Part shown: in pieces, positions 33,964 to 43,047 of the stretch
Position numbering within the stretch: position 1 is the stretch's first letter
Layout of the letters: every line of letters begins with the position of its first letter
Origin: CAZWRK01 sp964635875
GTDB taxonomy: Bacteria > Pseudomonadota > Gammaproteobacteria > Burkholderiales > Aquaspirillaceae
NCBI GenBank assembly: GCA_964635875.1
Contig: CAZWRK010000008.1
Coordinates: forward strand, 1-58,673
Length of the DNA stretch: 58,673 nt
Direction: 5' to 3'
Notes under the pieces: generated by a model
Databases searched by the model: none
What the model was told of the DNA's origin: nothing
Seen by the model: only the letters and a program-made list of their open reading frames with translations
Made by a program: the position numbers and the translations under genes

Positions 33964-34109
33964 GTCGAGGACTCCGAGTCGGAAGATGCATCGGTTTTTT
34001 TGCCGTGGCCCATGAACATCACCCACAGATGAAACACCGCGCCCCCTAGCGGAATCACCCCCAATAGCACGACAAAAAACCATTCAAATGGCGTGAGTAG
34101 CTCGCTCAT
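33960..34109 (-). CDS. Small single-TM membrane protein upstream of moaD
   Basis: A 49-residue frame beginning MSELLTPFEWFFVVLLGVI. One hydrophobic helix (residues about 9-33, through PLGGAVFHLWVMFMG) is followed by a charged, Ser/Asp-rich cytoplasmic or periplasmic tail (GHGKKTDASSDSESST). GAGGGGG lies nine bases before the ATG, a very strong ribosome site, and the stop overlaps the moaD ATG in ATGA. These two features argue that it is real despite its size. No family was recognised. It may tether or accompany molybdopterin or molybdoenzyme assembly; that is inference. Confidence 0.75.
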   Translation of the reverse strand: MSELLTPFEWFFVVLLGVIPLGGAVFHLWVMFMGHGKKTDASSDSESST

Positions 34110-34131
34110 TTTTGTTGCCCCCTCAATAACA

Positions 34132-34151
34132 ACGCCGCCTTGCGGCGGCGT
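34132..34151 (-). terminator. Probable terminator after fba
   Basis: ACGCCGCC and GGCGGCGT form an eight-base stem with a four-base loop, followed on the minus strand by TGTTATT, a weak T-tract. Confidence 0.6.
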
Positions 34152-34183
34152 CAGGGCGTCAATCCTTCGGGCGAAGGTGCCGC

Positions 34184-35248
34184 TTATTTAACGATCTGGG
34201 CCAATTGGCCTTTCATATAGCGCTCGGCCATGCTGTCGAGGCTAATCGCCTTGATTTTGCTGGCTTGACCGGCTGAACCAAATGCTTCGTAGCGCGCAAT
34301 CACGATATCACGCATCGCATCGGTCGACACTTTCAAGAATTTACGCGGATCGAATTCTTTCGGGTTTTGCGCCAAGAAACGACGAATCGCACCGGTCGAG
34401 GCCAAGCGCAAATCGGTGTCAATATTGACCTTGCGCACACCGTGTTTGATGCCTTCGACGATTTCTTCGACCGGCACACCATAGGTTTCGCCCAAATCAC
34501 CGCCGAATTCGTTGATGATCGCCAGCCACTCTTGCGGCACGCTCGACGAGCCGTGCATCACTAGGTGGGTGTTTGGGATGCGGGCGTGGATTTCTTTGAT
34601 GCGGTCGATGCGCAGCACGTCGCCGGTGGGCTTTTTGGTGAATTTGTACGCGCCGTGGCTGGTGCCAATCGCAATCGCCAAAGCATCGACGCCGGTATCT
34701 TTCACAAATTGGGCGGCTTCTTCGGGGTCGGTCAGCAGCTGGCTGTGATCCAACACACCCTCGGCACCGACACCATCTTCTTCACCGGCCATACCTGTTT
34801 CCAAGCTGCCTAGGCAGCCGATTTCGCCTTCGACCGAAACACCGCAAGCATGGGAGAAATTCACCACGGTGCGAGTCACATCGACGTTGTAAGCGTAGTC
34901 AGCGGGGGTTTTGCCGTCGGCTTTCAACGAGCCATCCATCATCACCGAGCTAAAGCCGAGTTGAATCGAGCGTTGGCAGACATCGGGGCTGGTGCCGTGA
35001 TCTTGGTGCATCACCACCGGAATATGCGGAAACTCTTCAATCGCCGCCAAAATTAGATGACGCAAAAACGGTGCACCTGCGTATTTGCGCGCACCGGCCG
35101 AGGCTTGCACGATCACCGGCGCATCGACCTTGTCGGCGGCTTCCATAATGGCGCGCATTTGCTCAAGGTTGTTGACGTTAAACGCGGGCAAACCATAGCT
35201 AAACTCTGCGGCATGGTCCAACAATTGGCGCATAGAAACGAGGGCCAT
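34184..35248 (-). CDS. fba: Class II fructose-bisphosphate aldolase
   Basis: Zinc-dependent aldolase of glycolysis, gluconeogenesis and pentose cycles, 354 residues. Motifs: AFNVNNLEQMRAIMEAA, zinc ligands in VVMHQDHGTS, VEGEIGCLGSLETG, and the phosphate-binding HGSSSVPQEW. This is the long CbbA-like subclass with an EELVEGIKHGVRKVNIDTDLR segment. It is the last gene of the tkt-gap-pgk-lysE-fba group. The start at 35248 is the conventional MALVSMRQLLDHAAE. Confidence 0.96.
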   Translation of the reverse strand: MALVSMRQLLDHAAEFSYGLPAFNVNNLEQMRAIMEAADKVDAPVIVQASAGARKYAGAPFLRHLILAAIEEFPHIPVVMHQDHGTSPDVCQRSIQLGFSSVMMDGSLKADGKTPADYAYNVDVTRTVVNFSHACGVSVEGEIGCLGSLETGMAGEEDGVGAEGVLDHSQLLTDPEEAAQFVKDTGVDALAIAIGTSHGAYKFTKKPTGDVLRIDRIKEIHARIPNTHLVMHGSSSVPQEWLAIINEFGGDLGETYGVPVEEIVEGIKHGVRKVNIDTDLRLASTGAIRRFLAQNPKEFDPRKFLKVSTDAMRDIVIARYEAFGSAGQASKIKAISLDSMAERYMKGQLAQIVK

Positions 35249-35294
35249 AAAGATCTCCAGAAATAAGATAAGGGCGAGGGGATTCGCTCAATGG

Positions 35295-35927
35295 TCAGGC
35301 GCGGCTGACGGTCGAGAGCGCGGCCCCCGCCGCCATAAACGAGCCACCGGCAAAGCGGTTCATCCACTTCATCCGCAAGGGGCTGCGCAACCACAGCTTG
35401 AGGTGCGCACCACCGGCGGCATAAACCACTTGCCAGCTACTTTCAATCACATAAAACGTCCCTGCCAAAATCGCCAATTGCGGCAATTGCGGCGCGTGGG
35501 CGTTCATAAATTGGGGAAACAGGGCGGTAAAAAAGATAAACGCTTTCGGGTTGCTCATCGCCACCAAAAACCCCGTCCGAAAGCGCTGTTTTGACGATAA
35601 TGCCGGCACCGTTTGCACTGCATCCGCTTCAGATTCGGTCGCCACCGGCGCGCGCCATGCTTGATAGCCGAGGTAGATTAAATACGCGGCACCGGCATAT
35701 TTCACCCACGAAAACAGCAATTCTGAGGTCGCCAACAAGGCCCCTAGCCCCGCCGCTGACCCGAACATGACCAACCCCAAAGCGGAGAGCAAACCCGCCA
35801 TCGTCGGCAGCGATCCCCGCACACCAAAACGAATGCCATGACTCATCGCCAGCAACATATTCGGGCCGGGTGTGGCCGACACAAAAAAGACCGTCGCAAC
35901 AAATAACAACCAAGTATGGAGGCTCAT
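35295..35927 (-). CDS. LysE/RhtB-family amino acid exporter
   Basis: Inner-membrane exporter of about 210 residues with six hydrophobic segments. The N-terminus (LHTWLLFVATVFFVSATPGPN) carries the family ATPGPN motif, and GFLVAMSNPKAFIFFTALFPQF is the second family signature. Exported substrates in this family are amino acids such as homoserine, threonine or leucine; the exact one is not readable. It lies between pgk and fba in the same direction, an unexpected guest among glycolytic genes. A GTG just upstream is an alternative start. Confidence 0.9.
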   Translation of the reverse strand: MSLHTWLLFVATVFFVSATPGPNMLLAMSHGIRFGVRGSLPTMAGLLSALGLVMFGSAAGLGALLATSELLFSWVKYAGAAYLIYLGYQAWRAPVATESEADAVQTVPALSSKQRFRTGFLVAMSNPKAFIFFTALFPQFMNAHAPQLPQLAILAGTFYVIESSWQVVYAAGGAHLKLWLRSPLRMKWMNRFAGGSFMAAGAALSTVSRA

Positions 35928-35976
35928 CACAGGCTTTCTACGCGCAAGGCGTGGCTAGAGTCATGGCGGAAGGCGT

Positions 35977-37149
35977 TTAGGCACGCTCGCTTAAAATCGC
36001 CACCGCAGGCAATTGTTTGCCTTCGAGGAATTCAAGGAATGCACCACCGCCGGTGGAGATGTAGCTGATTTTGTCAGTCACACCAAATTTTGCAATGGCT
36101 GCTAGCGTATCACCGCCGCCCGCAATCGAAAACGCTTTCGATTCGGCAATCGCGCGGGCAAGGGCTTCGGTGCCTTCAGCAAATTGATCAAATTCAAACA
36201 CGCCGACCGGCCCATTCCACACAACGGTTCCGGCTTTGGCCACAATCTCGGCCAACTCGCTGGCCGATTGCGGGCCAATATCCAAAATCATGTCGTTTTT
36301 GGTGACGTCTTCGACGTTCTTCAGGGTATCTTCGGCGTTTTCCGAGAATTCAGGCGCGGTCACGACATCAATCGGCAACGGCACATGGCCGCCACGCGCT
36401 TTAATTTTGGCGATGACTTTTTGTGCTTCGGCGACCAATTCCGCTTCGGCTAACGATTTGCCGATGCCGTGACCCTCGGCCAGCAAAAAGGTATTCGCAA
36501 TGCCGCCACCGACAATCAGCTGATCAACTTTGTCGGCAAGGGCTTCAAGAATGGTTAACTTGGTCGACACTTTCGAGCCAGCGACAATCGCCACCAAGGG
36601 GCGGGCAGGCGCTTCGAGCGCTTTAGAGAGCGCATCCAATTCGGCGGCCAGCAAAATACCAGCGCAAGCAATCGGTGCAAATTGTGCGACCGCATGGGTC
36701 GAGGCTTCGGCGCGGTGGGCGGTACCAAATGCATCATTCACAAAGATATCGCATAGGCTGGCGTAGGCACGGCCCAAGTCTTCGTTGTTCTTTTTCTCGC
36801 CTTTGTTGAGGCGTACGTTTTCGAGCATCACGACATCACCGGCCTTAAGGTCGAGGCCGTTTTGCCAATCGCTCACTACCGGAATCGTCTTGCCCAGCAA
36901 TTCGCCTAGACGCACGGCAACCGGCTTCAAGCTGTCTTCGGGTTTCGGCTCGCCCTCGGTCGGGCGACCAAGGTGGGTCATCAAAATCACCGATGCGCCG
37001 TTGTACAACGCGTGTTGAATCGAGGGAAGGGAGGCGCGGATGCGGGTGTCGTCACCCAGCACACCATTTTTGACTGGTACATTCATGTCGACACGAATCA
37101 GGACACGTTGGCCAGCGAGGGATTGTTCTGTCAGTTTTTTAAATTGCAT
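35977..37149 (-). CDS. pgk: Phosphoglycerate kinase
   Basis: Transfers phosphate between 1,3-bisphosphoglycerate and ADP, 390 residues. Motifs: RVLIRVDMNVPVK, LMTHLGRPTEG, FVNDAFGTAHRAEAST, GSKVSTKL and the C-terminal SIAGGGDTLAAI. The start is the ATG at 37149 (MQFKKLTEQS); an upstream frame extension covers the gap-pgk spacer and is discarded. It follows gap after a spacer containing a strong hairpin. Confidence 0.96.
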   Translation of the reverse strand: MQFKKLTEQSLAGQRVLIRVDMNVPVKNGVLGDDTRIRASLPSIQHALYNGASVILMTHLGRPTEGEPKPEDSLKPVAVRLGELLGKTIPVVSDWQNGLDLKAGDVVMLENVRLNKGEKKNNEDLGRAYASLCDIFVNDAFGTAHRAEASTHAVAQFAPIACAGILLAAELDALSKALEAPARPLVAIVAGSKVSTKLTILEALADKVDQLIVGGGIANTFLLAEGHGIGKSLAEAELVAEAQKVIAKIKARGGHVPLPIDVVTAPEFSENAEDTLKNVEDVTKNDMILDIGPQSASELAEIVAKAGTVVWNGPVGVFEFDQFAEGTEALARAIAESKAFSIAGGGDTLAAIAKFGVTDKISYISTGGGAFLEFLEGKQLPAVAILSERA

Positions 37150-37213
37150 GGCGTGGTTCTCGGCAAGAAGTGTCGGGAGCCGGGCCCATGCCACTGGCTC
37201 CAGAAAAGACACA

Positions 37214-37242
37214 TTCGGCCTTGACGCAGCGCCAAGGCCGAA
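37214..37242 (-). other. Stem-loop between gap and pgk
   Basis: TTCGGCCTTG and CAAGGCCGAA form a perfect ten-base stem. The following minus-strand sequence is only moderately T-rich, so partial termination or mRNA processing between gap and pgk is likely. Confidence 0.55.
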
Positions 37243-37257
37243 CAGAGTCAAACGGAA

Positions 37258-38268
37258 TTAGCAGCTAAACAGCGCACGGGCGGTATTCAACATTTGGCAG
37301 GAGAAGCCCCACTCGTTGTCGTACCACGCCAAGACTTTGACCATATTGCCGTTGCTGACTTTGGTCAGGGTGCTGTCAAAGTACGATGCTTGGGTGCTGT
37401 GGTTGAAGTCAGACGACACCAGCGGCAGGGTGTTAAAGCCCAACACGCCTTTCATCGCGCCTTCGGATGCCGCTTTAACAATCGCGTTGACTTCGTCAAC
37501 GGTGGTATCGCGACCGGCTTCAAAGGTCAAATCGACCAAAGAAACGTTGATGGTCGGAACACGCACCGCAAAGCCATCCAATTTGCCTTTCAGTTCCGGC
37601 AATACCAAGCCCACGGCTTTCGCTGCGCCGGTTTTGGTCGGGATCATGTTGTTGGTGGCCGAACGTGCACGACGCAGGTCTTTATGACGCACATCGGTCA
37701 ATACTTGGTCGTTGGTGAAGGCGTGAATGGTGGTCATCAAACCTTTGACCATGCCCAAACCGTCGTTCAGGGCTTTCGCCACCGGTGCCAAGCAGTTGGT
37801 GGTGCAAGAGGCGTTCGACACCACGGTCATGTCGGCGGTCAATACATTGTGGTTAACGCCGTAGACGATGGTCGCATCGACATCGTCGCCACCCGGTGCC
37901 GAAATCAGCACTTTTTTCGCGCCCGCGTCGATGTGCGCTTGGCACTTTTCTTTAGTGGTGAATGCGCCGGTGCACTCCATCACTAAATCGACATTCAACG
38001 CCGCCCACGGCAATTCGGCCGGATTACGGGTTGAGAAGAACGGAATCACATCGCCATTGACGATCAGATTGTTGTCGCTGTGGCTGATGTCAGCGTTGAA
38101 ACGACCGTGAACGGTGTCGAACTGCGTCAAGTGTGCGTTGGTCGCCAAATCGCCCGAGGCGTTGACCGCCACGACTTCGAATTCGCCGCGCAGATTGTTT
38201 TCGTAAATCGCACGCAGCACCTGACGGCCAATGCGGCCATAACCATTAATCGCAACACGAATTGCCAT
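37258..38268 (-). CDS. gap: Glyceraldehyde-3-phosphate dehydrogenase, type I
   Basis: NAD-dependent oxidation of glyceraldehyde 3-phosphate, 336 residues. The N-terminal MAIRVAINGYGRIGRQVLRA dinucleotide fold, the catalytic Cys in SNASCTTNCLAP, the substrate-loop Arg region RRARSATNNMIPT and the C-terminal WYDNEWGFS are all conserved. The ATG at 38268 starts at the usual position; an upstream extension is ignored. It lies between tkt and pgk. Confidence 0.97.
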   Translation of the reverse strand: MAIRVAINGYGRIGRQVLRAIYENNLRGEFEVVAVNASGDLATNAHLTQFDTVHGRFNADISHSDNNLIVNGDVIPFFSTRNPAELPWAALNVDLVMECTGAFTTKEKCQAHIDAGAKKVLISAPGGDDVDATIVYGVNHNVLTADMTVVSNASCTTNCLAPVAKALNDGLGMVKGLMTTIHAFTNDQVLTDVRHKDLRRARSATNNMIPTKTGAAKAVGLVLPELKGKLDGFAVRVPTINVSLVDLTFEAGRDTTVDEVNAIVKAASEGAMKGVLGFNTLPLVSSDFNHSTQASYFDSTLTKVSNGNMVKVLAWYDNEWGFSCQMLNTARALFSC

Positions 38269-38331
38269 ATTCTTTTCTCCCAGTAGACGATCATGATGGC
38301 GCGACCAGCAAGGGCCGCGCCCGAGCAAAAC

Positions 38332-40317
38332 TTACAGAACCGATTTCACTGCGGCGACCACGTTGGCGGTGGTGATGCCAAAGTGCTCGAACAGCTGTTT
38401 CGCGGGGGCCGACTCGCCGAAGCTGTCGATCCCGATCACCGCGCCATCGAGGCCCACATATTTGCGCCAGAAGTCGGTGACACCGGCTTCGACGGCGACA
38501 CGCGGCAAGGCGCGCGGCAAGACCGATTCGATGTAATCGCGGGACTGACGGTCGAACACGTTGGTTGACGGCATCGACACCACACGCACCGCAACACCTT
38601 CAGCGGCCAAGGCTTCTTGTGCTTGCAAGGCGAGTTCGATTTCAGAACCGGTCGCAAGAATCACCGCTTGAGCGTTGTCCGCATCACGCAGCACATAGCC
38701 ACCGCGTTTCACGCCTTCGATTTGCGCCGCGTCGCGGCTCACAAACGGCAGATTTTGACGGCTGAAAATCAAGGTCGACGGGCCGTCTTGACGCGCCAAC
38801 GATTCACCCCATGCCACCAAAGATTCAACGGTGTCACATGGCCGCCACACATTCATATTCGGGATCAAACGCAGGGTTGCGATTTGCTCAACCGGTTGGT
38901 GGGTCGGGCCATCTTCGCCCAAACCAATCGAATCATGCGTGAACACAAACAGCGGGTTGATTTTCATCAGCGCCGCCATGCGCAAGGCATTGCGGGCGTA
39001 TTCGCTAAACATCAGGAAGGTTGCGCCAAACGGCTTCAAACCGCCATGCAGCGCCATACCGTTCATGATCGCGGCCATGCCGAATTCGCGCACACCGTAA
39101 TGAATGTAGTTGCCGCCGGTTTCACGTGAAACCGCTTTGGACGCAGGCCAGTTGGTCAGATTCGACGGAGTCAAATCAGCCGAACCGCCGACCAATTCCG
39201 GCAAAGCGGGTGCAAATGCGGCAATCGCATTTTGCGAAGCTTTGCGGGTCGCGATGGTTTCGGCTTTGGTATTAACGGCCTCAATGGCTGCGGCGTAATG
39301 CGCATCCCAGTTTGCAGGCAGTTCGCCTTGCATGCGGCGAGTGTATTCGGCGGCCAACTCAGGGTATTGCTCGCGGTAGTTGGCGAACAATTGATTCCAG
39401 ATCGACTCGGCTTTTTCACCCGACGGACGCGCATCCCATGCGGCGTAGATTTCAGCCGGAATTTCAAAAGGCGCAGCGCTCCAGCCGATGTTTTCGCGGG
39501 TCGCGGCAATTTCGGCAGCACCCAGCGGCGCACCGTGAACATCGTGGCCGCCTTCTTTATTTGGCGCGCCTTTACCGATCACGGTTTTGCAGCAAATCAG
39601 CGTCGGCTTGCCGGTTTCGGCTTTAGCCTTGGCAATCGCCGCCATGATGGCATCTACATCGTGACCATCGACATTCGGAATCACTTGCCAGCCGTAAGAC
39701 TCGAAACGCGCAGGGGTGTTATCGGTGAACCAGCCTTCGACATCGCCATCAATCGAGATGCCGTTATCGTCGTAGAAGGCGATCAGTTTGCCCAAACCCC
39801 ATGTTCCGGCAAGGGAACAGGCTTCGTGGCTAATGCCTTCCATCAAACACCCGTCGCCCAAGAACGCCCAAGTGTAGTGATCGACGATCGGGAAATAGTC
39901 GCGGTTGAATTCGGCGGCGAGCATTTTTTCAGCCAAAGCCATGCCGACCGCGTTGGTGATGCCCTGACCCAATGGGCCGGTGGTGGTTTCAACGCCCGGT
40001 GCGTAGCCATACTCGGGGTGTCCCGGCGTTTTGGCGTGCAATTGGCGGAAATTTTTCAGATCGTCGATCGACAGATCGTAGCCAGTCAGGTGCAAGAGGC
40101 TGTAAAGCAACATTGAACCGTGACCATTGCTCAACACAAAACGGTCGCGATCGAACCATTTTGGGTTGGCGGGATTGTGTTTAAGATGATGATTCCACAA
40201 GGCGACGGCAATATCTGCCATCCCCATCGGCATACCAGGGTGACCTGAATTTGCCTGTTGAACGGCATCCATGCTGAGGACGCGAATTGCGCCTGCGAGC
40301 TGCTTCTGCGTGACCAT
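38332..40317 (-). CDS. tkt: Transketolase
   Basis: Thiamine-diphosphate enzyme of the pentose phosphate pathway, 661 residues. TPP-binding residues lie in HSNGQ-like NSGHPGMPMGMADIA, the pyrimidine/Mg motif GDGCLMEGISHEACSLAG, and the second-half FTHDSIGLGEDGPTHQP with its catalytic Glu and His. It is the first gene of the group with gap and pgk and has its own promoter in the 40318-40460 region. Its product supplies erythrose 4-phosphate, used by the DAHP synthase in this window. Confidence 0.97.
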   Translation of the reverse strand: MVTQKQLAGAIRVLSMDAVQQANSGHPGMPMGMADIAVALWNHHLKHNPANPKWFDRDRFVLSNGHGSMLLYSLLHLTGYDLSIDDLKNFRQLHAKTPGHPEYGYAPGVETTTGPLGQGITNAVGMALAEKMLAAEFNRDYFPIVDHYTWAFLGDGCLMEGISHEACSLAGTWGLGKLIAFYDDNGISIDGDVEGWFTDNTPARFESYGWQVIPNVDGHDVDAIMAAIAKAKAETGKPTLICCKTVIGKGAPNKEGGHDVHGAPLGAAEIAATRENIGWSAAPFEIPAEIYAAWDARPSGEKAESIWNQLFANYREQYPELAAEYTRRMQGELPANWDAHYAAAIEAVNTKAETIATRKASQNAIAAFAPALPELVGGSADLTPSNLTNWPASKAVSRETGGNYIHYGVREFGMAAIMNGMALHGGLKPFGATFLMFSEYARNALRMAALMKINPLFVFTHDSIGLGEDGPTHQPVEQIATLRLIPNMNVWRPCDTVESLVAWGESLARQDGPSTLIFSRQNLPFVSRDAAQIEGVKRGGYVLRDADNAQAVILATGSEIELALQAQEALAAEGVAVRVVSMPSTNVFDRQSRDYIESVLPRALPRVAVEAGVTDFWRKYVGLDGAVIGIDSFGESAPAKQLFEHFGITTANVVAAVKSVL

Positions 40318-40465
40318 GACGGGAGAACCTCGGAGTCTGGCGGGGGAGATGGGAAATCCGGCGAGCCGGAAAAATCGGCCAATTATCGCAAAATGGCGAA
40401 GATTAGGGCAACTTTCGACACCCTAGATTTCATCGAAAATCATCAGATCGCCCCTCTCTGACACA

Positions 40466-40494
40466 AAAAAACCGCGCATCCAGCGCGGTTTTTT
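40466..40494. terminator. Terminator downstream of the diguanylate cyclase gene
   Basis: AAAAAACCGCGC pairs with GCGCGGTTTTTT around the loop ATCCA. It is followed on the minus strand by the tkt promoter region. Confidence 0.9.
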
Positions 40495-40529
40495 GATCAT
40501 CACCCCCCGATTTCATATTGCGTAGCGAA

Positions 40530-42920
40530 TTACGCAACGGATCGACCCACTTGTACCACGGCATTTCGGCCTCCATGCTTGGCGGCGTAGCAGGCTTCAT
40601 CGGCGCGTTTAGTGGCGGTACTGATATCCTCATCGGCAAAAAACTCTGTCAAGCCAACACTGGTGCTCACGTATAACTCAGGGTGCCCCGCATCAACTTC
40701 GATCTGAGCAATCTCCTGACGAATCCGCTCAAGAACCGCCGCGGCCTGCGCTTCCGAACATTTCGGCAGCAGCAAGGCAAATTCGTCGCCGCCCATCCGC
40801 GCAGGAATATCTTGTTCACGGATATGTGCCCGCAGCGCTTCGGCCACTTTTTTCAGCAAGACATCACCGGCTTCATGCCCCAAGGTATCGTTGACGGGCT
40901 TGAAGTGATCCAAATCCAGCAAAGCAATATGGCAAGACTGGGGGTTATTTTCTCGCTCTTGTTGTAGATGCTCCAAATGACGCGAGAAGGCGCGACGGTT
41001 GTATAAGCCCGTCAGCGGATCGTGATTGGCCGCCCAGCTGACTTCTTGCTCTTTATTGCGTTTCTCGCGGTCATCATGAATCACCAACACTTGATAGCCA
41101 TGTAGCTCGCTCGATAGGCGAATTGTCGATACGGTGACCTCAACCGCCACATGCTGTTGATTGGCGATGAGGTTCAAATCGACATTGCGCATCCCCTCCA
41201 GCTCGCGCAGCATTTTTTCATCCAGAATTTCTGCATCTTGGCGACGATCGGTTTGCAACTGAATCGCATCCAAAAGGTAGCGCCCGACCAATTTACCCGG
41301 CGTTAATCCCAGCAATTTCTCGGCGACAGGGTTGATGTATTCAATGACAAGATCCGGCGAAGACAGCAGCACCGCATCGTTAATCGATTCTAAAATCAGT
41401 GTGGCGCGTTCGCGCTCGGCTTCGAGCCGTTCAAGGGCTTGATGCTCAGAAGTAATGTCAATAATGGTGCCGACAAAGCTAATCCCTAAACGCTCTTGAC
41501 CAATATAGCGAGCACGAAAATCAACCCACAGCGTGTAGCCATACGGATGGCGCATCCGATGGCGGGACTCAAAGTCGCTTTGAGATTTCACCGCCGTCGA
41601 CCAGCCAGACATCACGCGATCGCGGTCGCCTTCATGCAGCAGTGCACGCCACCCCCCGTTAGCCAGCATGACCGAATTCATACCCGTCAGCCGCTCGCAA
41701 GCCGCATTGGTATAGATCAGTCGGCCTTTTTCGTCGGTCGAAAAAACACCAAAAGGCGAGCCGTCATTGAGGGTTCGGAAAAAAGCTTCCCGCTCACGCA
41801 ACATGCCTTCGATTTGCAGCTGACGCGCTTGGAGATGGTTAAATGCACTCGCAATTTGTTGAACTTCTTGCGCAGCATGTTCGTCCAACACCACCGGCGA
41901 ATGATTAAACGTATTTTGGTTTTGGATGTGCTGAATCAGACGCGTGAGCGGAAATAAACGCTTGCGAATGAGCATATGCAGCAGCAAAAAACTCAGCGGA
42001 ACAATTAAAACCGCCAGCAAAAGCGTATTGCGCTGCAGACTTTCAAGCGGCCGGTAGCTTTCGCCCAAAGGCACTTCTGCGGCCAGCACCCAATCAACAT
42101 GAGTGAGAGGTCGAAAAGCGAGCAAAACCGGTGTTCCGTTTTCATCCACGCCTTGCATACCACCACTCCAACCGCTCTGTATTTGGCTCTCGAGCGCCTG
42201 ACGGATGCTGGGCGATGCATTTTTCAGAATCATGCTTTGATTCGGATGGGATAAATACACCCCCGAGCGCGAGAGCAGACTCAAATGGCCGGTGCTTCCC
42301 AAACGCCGCTGGTTCAATTCACCGAGTAGCTGCTGATTTTCGTTTAATTCCAAACTCCCCACGAGCACGCCACTGAGTCGGCCTTCGCTATCAAATAACG
42401 GTGCATTGATATTCAGCGCAATTCTGTTACCAACACGGGTTCGAAAGGGTGCCGAGATAATCGGGGACTTACGGAGAATAGTTTGCCGGAAGTCCTCACG
42501 ATCGCGAATATTCAAGCCTCGGCGGCCGGGGATGGGGGGGTCATCAAAAATGATCGTGCCCGACGTGTCAAGAATAAGGCGATGATCAAATAAAGTTTGA
42601 ATTGCAGGGCTGTGCGTCAGCAGGCCGCGGGGGTTTTGCGTGAGCGCCGCCTCGCTCACTTGAATCGACGCGGCAATATTGCTCAAAATCCGCAGCCGTG
42701 TTTTTAAGCGCTCGTCGATATCGTCTGCCACGCGTGCGGTTTGCTCATCAAGGCTACGGAGGGTTTGCTGGCGCAGCTCTTCACGGCCATTCAGCAATAA
42801 AAATGCAGACAACACCAAGGTCAACAGCACGATCAAGCCACCCACGCTGATCATCAGCTCTCGCCCCAAATATCGGGCATTTGCCGATGTTGACTCGAGG
42901 GAATCCGAGGAATCTTGCAT
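40530..42920 (-). CDS. Membrane diguanylate cyclase (dCache-HAMP-PAS-PAS-GGDEF)
   Basis: Makes c-di-GMP in response to an extracellular signal. The roughly 796-residue protein starts with a TM helix (about 25-47), then a periplasmic double Cache domain (about 50-300), a second TM (about 305-325), a HAMP-like linker, two PAS domains (about 385-500 and 510-630) and a C-terminal GGDEF domain. The active motif GGDEF is intact (ARMGGDEFALLLP). An inhibitory RxxD site (REQD) lies five residues before it, so product feedback is expected. The ATG at 42920 is preferred; a GTG at 42929 is possible. No EAL domain follows. The ligand is not readable. Confidence 0.92.
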   Translation of the reverse strand: MQDSSDSLESTSANARYLGRELMISVGGLIVLLTLVLSAFLLLNGREELRQQTLRSLDEQTARVADDIDERLKTRLRILSNIAASIQVSEAALTQNPRGLLTHSPAIQTLFDHRLILDTSGTIIFDDPPIPGRRGLNIRDREDFRQTILRKSPIISAPFRTRVGNRIALNINAPLFDSEGRLSGVLVGSLELNENQQLLGELNQRRLGSTGHLSLLSRSGVYLSHPNQSMILKNASPSIRQALESQIQSGWSGGMQGVDENGTPVLLAFRPLTHVDWVLAAEVPLGESYRPLESLQRNTLLLAVLIVPLSFLLLHMLIRKRLFPLTRLIQHIQNQNTFNHSPVVLDEHAAQEVQQIASAFNHLQARQLQIEGMLREREAFFRTLNDGSPFGVFSTDEKGRLIYTNAACERLTGMNSVMLANGGWRALLHEGDRDRVMSGWSTAVKSQSDFESRHRMRHPYGYTLWVDFRARYIGQERLGISFVGTIIDITSEHQALERLEAERERATLILESINDAVLLSSPDLVIEYINPVAEKLLGLTPGKLVGRYLLDAIQLQTDRRQDAEILDEKMLRELEGMRNVDLNLIANQQHVAVEVTVSTIRLSSELHGYQVLVIHDDREKRNKEQEVSWAANHDPLTGLYNRRAFSRHLEHLQQERENNPQSCHIALLDLDHFKPVNDTLGHEAGDVLLKKVAEALRAHIREQDIPARMGGDEFALLLPKCSEAQAAAVLERIRQEIAQIEVDAGHPELYVSTSVGLTEFFADEDISTATKRADEACYAAKHGGRNAVVQVGRSVA

Positions 42921-43047
42921 AAAAGGCACTCAACCCATCCAAGTAATGAATAACGTCTATCTGTAGGCAGCTGATTGGCGCACGCGGTGAGTTCAGCGTG
43001 CGGCGGCTTGCATATTGCACCGCAAAAGGTGTTTTAACAAGCGGATA

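Noticed and set aside
37294..37986. 230-codon plus-strand frame
   Set aside because: It is antisense to gap, a clearly real gene.
39232..40116. 294-codon plus-strand frame
   Set aside because: It is antisense to transketolase and reflects the codon bias of that gene.
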